Assembly (NCBI GenBank): GCA_007131745.1
Contig: SLPX01000299.1
Span: 1-12,459, forward strand
Length of the DNA stretch: 12,459 bases
Reading direction: 5' to 3'
From: Myxococcales bacterium
Lineage (GTDB): Bacteria; Myxococcota; Polyangia; HGW-17; SLPX01
Every line of letters begins with the position of its first letter. The first letter of the stretch is position 1. Positions 8,667 to 12,459 of the stretch are shown one piece after another. Below the pieces are notes generated by a model, which saw nothing but the letters and a program-made list of their open reading frames with translations, ran no database searches and had not been told where the DNA came from. The translations under genes were made by a program, and so were the position numbers.

Positions 8667-10061
8667 CTATTCATAAATTACAAAAGACGTAAAAACTGCT
8701 CTTTCATTAAAAACACGCAACCCGGCTTGTCCGGTCAGGTCGTCAGCGGTTAGATTTCCAGGGAGTTCGATCATCTCGAAAGCGCCGGTTTCATCGAGAT
8801 AAATACAAGTCAATCCGTCCCCGTCGTAAAACAGGTGGATTTTTCTCCACTGGTCGTCGGTCGCGGTGGTCTGAACATCCGCGCCGACTCGTTGAGTCCA
8901 ACTCCCGGAGCCGGGTCTCCGCCATATTCCAAGGTTTTGAGATTCGCGCTCCATCATGCAGTTATATCCTGAAAAAGACGGCAAATCACGATTCTGAACG
9001 GCAAAGATCACGCCTGCCCAATTGCTTTGAGCCCATGCACTTTCAGCATAGTAAAATGTTGCTTCCACTGCATATGGGCCGTCGGGAAGCGGGTGATCAT
9101 GCAAATAATTGGATCCCGCGCCCGACCGTGACCCTGAAACAATATCTCCTCCGTAATTCCATGTTCCATCCAGCCACTGAGACCAGGAATCTTCATCATC
9201 CAGGAAGGGATCAAACACCACGATGGAAGAGATCAAGTCGTGATCTCCGGGTGCTTCACACACATCTCCCACCCCGTCTCCGTTCGTATCCTCCTGGTCG
9301 GGGTTGTAATACCCCGGGCAGTTGTCGCAATTGTCGTCTATTCCGTCTCCGGATTCATCATGCCCTGACAAACAATCCGAAATATCAAAGGTGCAATCTT
9401 CAGTGCAAGTCACCACGCCTTCGCTCCTGCAGCCGAAATCCGCACAGGTTTCCATTCCGCCCAGGTCGTCGCCGTCGCACTCCTCGTCGCCGTTAATAAT
9501 CCCGTCGCCGCAAAAACCCTCTTCTTCTTCTTTGCACTCGGAAAAATCAAACCCCGAACAGTCTTCAAGGCAACTCAGGTCGCCTCCCTCGTAGTCGAAG
9601 TCCTCGCATGTTTTTCCGTCCAGGTCGGTTCCGTCGCACACCTCGGTTCCCTCTCGCACGTTGTTTCCGCATTCGGGTTGGATCTCGCAATCGCTCGTGT
9701 CGAAAGTACACGTGTCGGTGCATCCAAGCTCTCCCGCTCCCAACCCCAAGCTTTCACACGTAGCCCCTCCCAGGTCGTCGCCATCGCAATCCTCACCCTG
9801 CTCTAAAATTCCGTTTCCGCAAACAGCTTGGATTTCGCAATCACTCGTGTCGAAAGTGCAAGAGTCGGTGCATCCAAGCTCTCCCTCTCCCAACCCCAAG
9901 CTTTCACACGTAGCTCCTCCCAAGTCGTCTCCGTCGCAATCCTCTCCCCGCTCTAAAATTCCGTTTCCACAAACAGGTTCGTCGAACAAGATCTTCCCGC
10001 CCCGGCAGCCGAACACACTGAACATGAACAAAACACCCGAAATGAAACAAATCTTCTTCAT
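8667..10061 (-). CDS. Secreted lipoprotein with four Cys-rich repeats, a thrombospondin type-3 segment and a C-terminal LamG-like domain
   Basis: A 464-residue predicted surface or periplasmic lipoprotein. The signal peptide (1-18) ends in SVFGC with lipidated Cys19. Four cysteine-rich units follow, starting at Cys31, Cys81, Cys131 and Cys184, each of the form CGNGI-x-GE-x-CDG-DLGG. They resemble the short Cys-rich repeats (TIGR02232/DUF4215-like) abundant in myxobacterial extracellular proteins. Units 1 and 2 are a near-perfect 50-residue duplication. Residues 235-268 form a thrombospondin type-3 stretch (DESGDGIDDNCDNCP, DTNGDGVGDVC) whose Asp/Asn ladder is a known calcium-binding pattern. 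The last 185 residues (FDPFLDDEDSW to FTSFVIYE) look like a concanavalin/LamG-type beta-sandwich, as used for carbohydrate or protein binding. No catalytic motif is seen. AGAGGT six bases before the ATG supports the start. It is first in the minus-strand cluster, with the glycosyltransferase 121 bp downstream. A surface adhesin or binding role is inference. Confidence 0.85.
   Translation of the reverse strand: MKKICFISGVLFMFSVFGCRGGKILFDEPVCGNGILERGEDCDGDDLGGATCESLGLGEGELGCTDSCTFDTSDCEIQAVCGNGILEQGEDCDGDDLGGATCESLGLGAGELGCTDTCTFDTSDCEIQPECGNNVREGTEVCDGTDLDGKTCEDFDYEGGDLSCLEDCSGFDFSECKEEEEGFCGDGIINGDEECDGDDLGGMETCADFGCRSEGVVTCTEDCTFDISDCLSGHDESGDGIDDNCDNCPGYYNPDQEDTNGDGVGDVCEAPGDHDLISSIVVFDPFLDDEDSWSQWLDGTWNYGGDIVSGSRSGAGSNYLHDHPLPDGPYAVEATFYYAESAWAQSNWAGVIFAVQNRDLPSFSGYNCMMERESQNLGIWRRPGSGSWTQRVGADVQTTATDDQWRKIHLFYDGDGLTCIYLDETGAFEMIELPGNLTADDLTGQAGLRVFNERAVFTSFVIYE
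9672..9971 (-). repeat. Two tandem in-frame 150-bp repeats inside the Cys-rich lipoprotein gene
   Basis: Bases 9822-9971 and 9672-9821 encode lipoprotein residues 31-80 and 81-130. Aligned by hand without gaps they differ at about 17 of 150 positions, four of them in the first six bases, giving roughly 89% nucleotide identity. Units 3 and 4 share only the cysteine framework. This marks a relatively recent unit duplication, and length variation between strains would be expected here. Confidence 0.88.
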
Positions 10062-10067
10062 CTTTTT

Positions 10068-10073
10068 ACCTCT
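10068..10073 (-). promoter_or_regulatory. Shine-Dalgarno of the Cys-rich lipoprotein
   Basis: The minus strand reads AGAGGT six bases before the ATG whose first base is 10061. It supports that start, which also gives a well-formed lipoprotein signal peptide. A TATAGT hexamer sits a few bases further upstream (10076-10081), but I find no -35 partner for it. Confidence 0.6.
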
Positions 10074-10109
10074 TTACTATACCCATAACCGGAAAAAAGG
10101 ATTTTCTTT

Positions 10110-10138
10110 TTCACTCCAACGATCCAGCAGTGTATATT
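10110..10138 (+). promoter_or_regulatory. Candidate sigma70-like promoter for glmS
   Basis: TTCACT (10110-10115), a 17-bp spacer and TATATT (10133-10138) lie in the 176-bp divergent region. The -35 matches consensus at four of six bases and the -10 at five of six. It would start transcription near 10145 and leave a leader of about 90 bases containing the hairpin at 10173-10199. No operator is recognised. Confidence 0.35.
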
Positions 10139-10172
10139 CGACCAGATTCGAATTGAGAAAACAAGACAAAAT

Positions 10173-10199
10173 CCGGGGCCGCTCAAAATGGCGGGCCGG
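10173..10199 (+). promoter_or_regulatory. GC-rich hairpin in the glmS leader
   Basis: CCGG (10173-10176) and CCGC (10179-10182) pair with GCGG (10191-10194) and CCGG (10196-10199). This gives an eight-pair GC stem with a small internal loop (GG against G) and an eight-base loop, TCAAAATG. No T-run follows, so it is not an intrinsic terminator. It ends about 38 bases before the glmS ATG. A regulatory role is possible but unproven; it does not resemble the glmS ribozyme known from Gram-positive bacteria. Confidence 0.35.
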
Positions 10200-10237
10200 G
10201 TCGTAGGTTTCAACGACAAAGCGAAAAGAGAAACAAA

Positions 10238-12097
10238 ATGTGTGGAATCGTAGGTTATGCAGGCAAAGAAAACTCGACGCCTATGTTGATGGACGGACTC
10301 AGGAGGCTGGAATACAGGGGCTATGACTCGGCCGGGTTGGCGGTTTTCAAAACGGGCGGAAGCAACGATGCATCAAAGGCCGACACCGTATCGGCCGTAT
10401 CACAGGTAGTCAGGGCGACCGGAAAATTGAGATGTTTGGAAGAAGAGCTTCGCCGTAATCCATTGGCAGGCGATGTGGGCATCGGCCACACCCGGTGGGC
10501 CACACACGGCAGGCCGTCCCAGGAAAACGCGCATCCGCACAAAATCGGCCGGACTGTGCTGGTACATAACGGCATAATAGAAAACCACCTGGATTTGAAG
10601 GAGACCCTTCTTGCGAAAGGCCGCAAATTCTTTTCCGAAACCGACACAGAAATCCTTGCCCATCTCGTGGAAGAAGAACTCGAACGAACAGATGATCCAC
10701 ATCAAGCCCTTCGACTGGCGCTGGAAAAAGTGCAGGGAACCTGGGCCGTGGCCATGCTGGTGGATGGATTTCCCGAAGAGGTTTTTTGTGCGAAGAACTC
10801 TTCCCCGCTCATCCTGGGGGTGGGCCAAGATTGCAACTACATAGCGTCCGACATACCCGCGATTTTGCCGTACACGAAAGAAATGGTTTTCCTTGAAGAC
10901 AACGACACGGTCCGCGTCTCGGCCGGAGGTTTTTCCATCCTGGATGAAAACTCAAGAGAGACAAAAAGGGATACAAAGACCATCACGTGGTCACCTGTCA
11001 TGGCTGAAAAAGAGGGTTACAAACACTTCATGCTGAAAGAGATCAGCGAACAGACCCAGGCCGTGGCCGACACCTTGCGAGGCCGCGTCTCGGTCGAGCA
11101 ATCCGACGTGTTCCTGGACGGGTTCGAGATCGACACCGAATCGCTGAACCGCGTTTTCATAGTTGCATGCGGGACTTCATACCACGCTGGGTTGGTGGGA
11201 AAATTCCTGATAGAAGGCTTGGCCCGAATACCCGTTGAAGTCGACCTGGGTTCAGAGTTTCGGTACCGCGACCCGCTAATCGGAAAGAACGATCTTTTCT
11301 TGGCCATAAGCCAATCAGGCGAAACAGCCGACACCCTGGCGGCTCTCAAGGAGGCAAAAGCCAAGGGCGCAAAGATTTTTTCGATCTGCAATGTGGTGGA
11401 TTCACAGATTCCACGACTCTCCGACGGAGCTTTATACACCCACGCGGGGCCGGAAATCGGCGTGGCCTCGACCAAGGCTTTCACCACCCAACTCACGGCC
11501 CTTGCGTGTCTCGCGATCCACGCGGGGCGAAGAACCGGCCGCCTCTCCGAATCCCGGGCGCGCGACCTCCTGGAAGGGCTCCTCCAGATCCCCGCGCACA
11601 TTCACTCCATAATCCAGCAGGGCGCGCAACTAAACGTCATAGCAAGGCGGTATGCACATCGAAGCGACTTCCTCTACCTCGGGCGGGGAATCAACTACCC
11701 CATCGCGCTGGAAGGAGCGCTGAAACTGAAGGAGATTTCCTACATTCACGCTGAAGGCTACCCCGCTGGAGAAATGAAACACGGCCCCATAGCGTTGATC
11801 GACCAAGACCTGCCGGTCGTGGTGCTCACACCCTCCGGATCCGCGTACGAAAAAATCCTCAACAACCTGCAGGAAGTGCGCGCCCGGGAAGGAAAAATCA
11901 TCGCAATCGCCACCCAGGGAGACAACCGGATCGGCGCTTTGGCCGATGACCTGTTCCTCGTTCCCAACGTGCCGGATGAATTGCAGCCGATTCTCTACGT
12001 CGTTCCCCTCCAACTCCTGGCCTACTACATCGCGGATCACAAGGGAACCGATGTGGACCAACCCAGGAACCTCGCCAAGTCGGTCACGGTCGAGTGA
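10238..12097 (+). CDS. glmS: Glutamine--fructose-6-phosphate aminotransferase (isomerizing), GlmS
   Basis: Cytoplasmic enzyme making glucosamine-6-phosphate from fructose-6-phosphate and glutamine, the entry step to UDP-GlcNAc for peptidoglycan and LPS. After Met1, Cys2 is the N-terminal nucleophile of the class II glutaminase domain (MCGIVGYAG, RGYDSAG at 27-33, HTRWATHG at 84-91). Two SIS sugar-isomerase domains follow, with SQSGETADT in the first. Glu499 (KLKEISYIHAE), His515 (KHGP) and Lys614 (LAKSVTVE at the C-terminus) correspond to the catalytic Glu488, His504 and Lys603 of E. coli GlmS. Length is 619 residues against 609 in E. coli; about 12 of the extra residues form a Ser/Ala-rich insert around 40-56 of the glutaminase domain. 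The start is fixed because Cys must follow Met1, although only a weak purine-rich AAAAGAGAAAC precedes it. The gene diverges from the Cys-rich lipoprotein; a separate short gene follows after 189 bp. Confidence 0.98.
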   Translation: MCGIVGYAGKENSTPMLMDGLRRLEYRGYDSAGLAVFKTGGSNDASKADTVSAVSQVVRATGKLRCLEEELRRNPLAGDVGIGHTRWATHGRPSQENAHPHKIGRTVLVHNGIIENHLDLKETLLAKGRKFFSETDTEILAHLVEEELERTDDPHQALRLALEKVQGTWAVAMLVDGFPEEVFCAKNSSPLILGVGQDCNYIASDIPAILPYTKEMVFLEDNDTVRVSAGGFSILDENSRETKRDTKTITWSPVMAEKEGYKHFMLKEISEQTQAVADTLRGRVSVEQSDVFLDGFEIDTESLNRVFIVACGTSYHAGLVGKFLIEGLARIPVEVDLGSEFRYRDPLIGKNDLFLAISQSGETADTLAALKEAKAKGAKIFSICNVVDSQIPRLSDGALYTHAGPEIGVASTKAFTTQLTALACLAIHAGRRTGRLSESRARDLLEGLLQIPAHIHSIIQQGAQLNVIARRYAHRSDFLYLGRGINYPIALEGALKLKEISYIHAEGYPAGEMKHGPIALIDQDLPVVVLTPSGSAYEKILNNLQEVRAREGKIIAIATQGDNRIGALADDLFLVPNVPDELQPILYVVPLQLLAYYIADHKGTDVDQPRNLAKSVTVE

Positions 12098-12152
12098 TTC
12101 TCCCGCCCGCCTCATCAAACAAAACAAAACCGGGATGCCACAAAAACCAACA

Positions 12153-12168
12153 CCGTTGACCCGTTGAC
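12153..12168 (+). repeat. Tandem 8-bp direct repeat CCGTTGAC x2
   Basis: Two perfect adjacent copies of CCGTTGAC. The second contributes the TTGACC proposed as a -35 element for the right-edge lipoprotein. Such a repeat could be an activator or repressor site, or chance. Confidence 0.5.
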
Positions 12169-12193
12169 CGCGGGAGCTTTTCTTTGCTAATTT
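12164..12193 (+). promoter_or_regulatory. Candidate promoter for the right-edge lipoprotein
   Basis: TTGACC (12164-12169) and TAATTT (12188-12193) are 18 bp apart, and the -10 is preceded by TGC as in an extended -10. Transcription would begin near 12200, placing the 9-bp repeat array in the leader. A weak CCCG/CGGG stem followed by a T-rich stretch overlaps the -35 and might serve as a poor glmS terminator, but it is too short to call. Confidence 0.35.
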
Positions 12194-12217
12194 GCAATCA
12201 TAATGCGCGTCCATAAG

Positions 12218-12280
12218 GGATTCATCCGACTCATCCAATTCATTCGATTCGTTGGATTCCGCGGATTCGCCGGATTTGGA
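12218..12280 (+). repeat. Degenerate tandem array, seven 9-bp units
   Basis: Seven consecutive 9-base units fill 12218-12280: GGATTCATC, CGACTCATC, CAATTCATT, CGATTCGTT, GGATTCCGC, GGATTCGCC, GGATTTGGA. The shared core is near GATTC at a strict 9-base period with no indels. The array sits between the predicted promoter and the lipoprotein start, and its last unit supplies the GGAG ribosome site. It is probably a decayed simple-sequence array. On the minus strand it reads as a Ser/Asn/Glu-rich peptide, but I do not consider that translated. Confidence 0.7.
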
Positions 12281-12286
12281 GATCAT

Positions 12287-12459
12287 ATGATGGAAAAGTT
12301 TATTTGTTTTTCCGTGATATGCGCGTGTTCCTTCGTACTTCCGGCAGGCGGTTGCAAAAAAGAAACCGACAACCGGTTAAGAACAAGGTTGGCGCCCTCG
12401 GAGAGAAACCAAAATCCTGAAATGCCGGCCTGTTGCAGTGATCATCACGATTGGAGGGA
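12287..12459 (+). CDS. Predicted small lipoprotein, 3'-partial
   Basis: An open frame of 57 codons running off the right edge without a stop. It begins MMEKF, followed by a hydrophobic stretch with three cysteines and the lipobox-like PAGGC, lipidated Cys23, then KKETDNR. The mature part so far is polar and contains a CC-S-D-HH cluster (residues 49-54), suggestive of metal or disulfide chemistry but too short to judge. GGAG at 12278-12281 is five bases from the first ATG and eight from the second (12290); the second has the better spacing and either may be used. The AGGC lipidation context matches that of the small lipoprotein at 4932-5393. The family is not recognised. Confidence 0.7.
   Translation, partial: MMEKFICFSVICACSFVLPAGGCKKETDNRLRTRLAPSERNQNPEMPACCSDHHDWR

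Noticed and set aside
9661..10206. Plus-strand open frame of 181 codons rich in Ser and Pro, opposite the Cys-rich lipoprotein
   Set aside because: It is the complement of the repeated Cys/Asp/Gly codons of the real gene and has no homology features or ribosome site.
10062..10237. glmS ribozyme or other known riboswitch in the glmS leader
   Set aside because: The leader has no recognisable glmS ribozyme core, and that element is known from Gram-positive bacteria; only one simple hairpin is visible.
10202..10256. TCGTAGGTT occurring twice, before and just inside glmS
   Set aside because: A nine-base match without symmetry or further copies; chance is sufficient.
12145..12185. Intrinsic terminator after glmS
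   Set aside because: The CCCG/CGGG stem is only about four pairs and the following T-stretch is interrupted, so it is too weak to call.
11630..12286. Minus-strand open frame of 218 codons opposite the end of glmS, beginning in the 9-bp array
   Set aside because: Most of it is antisense to the conserved second SIS domain of GlmS; its N-terminus is just the repeat array read backwards; no ribosome site is seen.

Overview
The window looks like an ordinary chromosomal stretch of a Gram-negative bacterium, most likely one of the lineages formerly grouped as Deltaproteobacteria (Myxococcota, Desulfobacterota or a relative). Three things point there. A secreted lipoprotein carries myxobacterial-type cysteine-rich repeats plus a thrombospondin type-3 calcium segment. 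An oversized GT-C glycosyltransferase ends in a periplasmic beta-rich domain. PlsB, an Slt70-type lytic transglycosylase and several lipoproteins indicate an outer membrane. Base composition is moderately GC-rich by eye. Genus-level placement is not possible from this sequence. I see no tRNA, rRNA, CRISPR array, insertion sequence, integrase or phage gene.

Layout. Left, plus strand: the end of plsB (phospholipid synthesis; reading frame open at the left edge, so probably 5'-truncated by the window), then an slt-type lytic transglycosylase (peptidoglycan turnover). Centre, minus strand, read right to left: a cysteine-rich repeat lipoprotein (8667-10061), a 1051-residue GT39/GT-C-like membrane glycosyltransferase (5390-8545), and a small predicted lipoprotein (4932-5393) whose start overlaps the glycosyltransferase stop by 4 bp (ATGA). 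The lipoprotein and the transglycosylase converge tail to tail with only 11 bp between stops. Right, plus strand: glmS (glucosamine-6-phosphate synthase), diverging from the cysteine-rich lipoprotein across 176 bp, then the first 57 codons of another small lipoprotein that runs off the right edge. No gene-free stretch exceeds 300 bases.

How the genes fit together. Nearly everything concerns the cell envelope: PlsB starts membrane phospholipids, GlmS feeds UDP-GlcNAc for peptidoglycan and LPS, Slt cuts peptidoglycan, and the minus-strand cluster combines a polyprenyl-linked sugar transferase with surface or periplasmic lipoproteins. Any functional tie between the glycosyltransferase and its two lipoprotein neighbours is inference from position only.

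The less ordinary items are: the glycosyltransferase, whose first catalytic-side loop is replaced by a long charged low-complexity segment; an in-frame 150-bp duplication in the cysteine-rich lipoprotein; a degenerate 9-bp-period array just upstream of the right-edge lipoprotein; and a GC-rich hairpin in the glmS leader. I did not find a convincing new defence, mobile or regulatory system.
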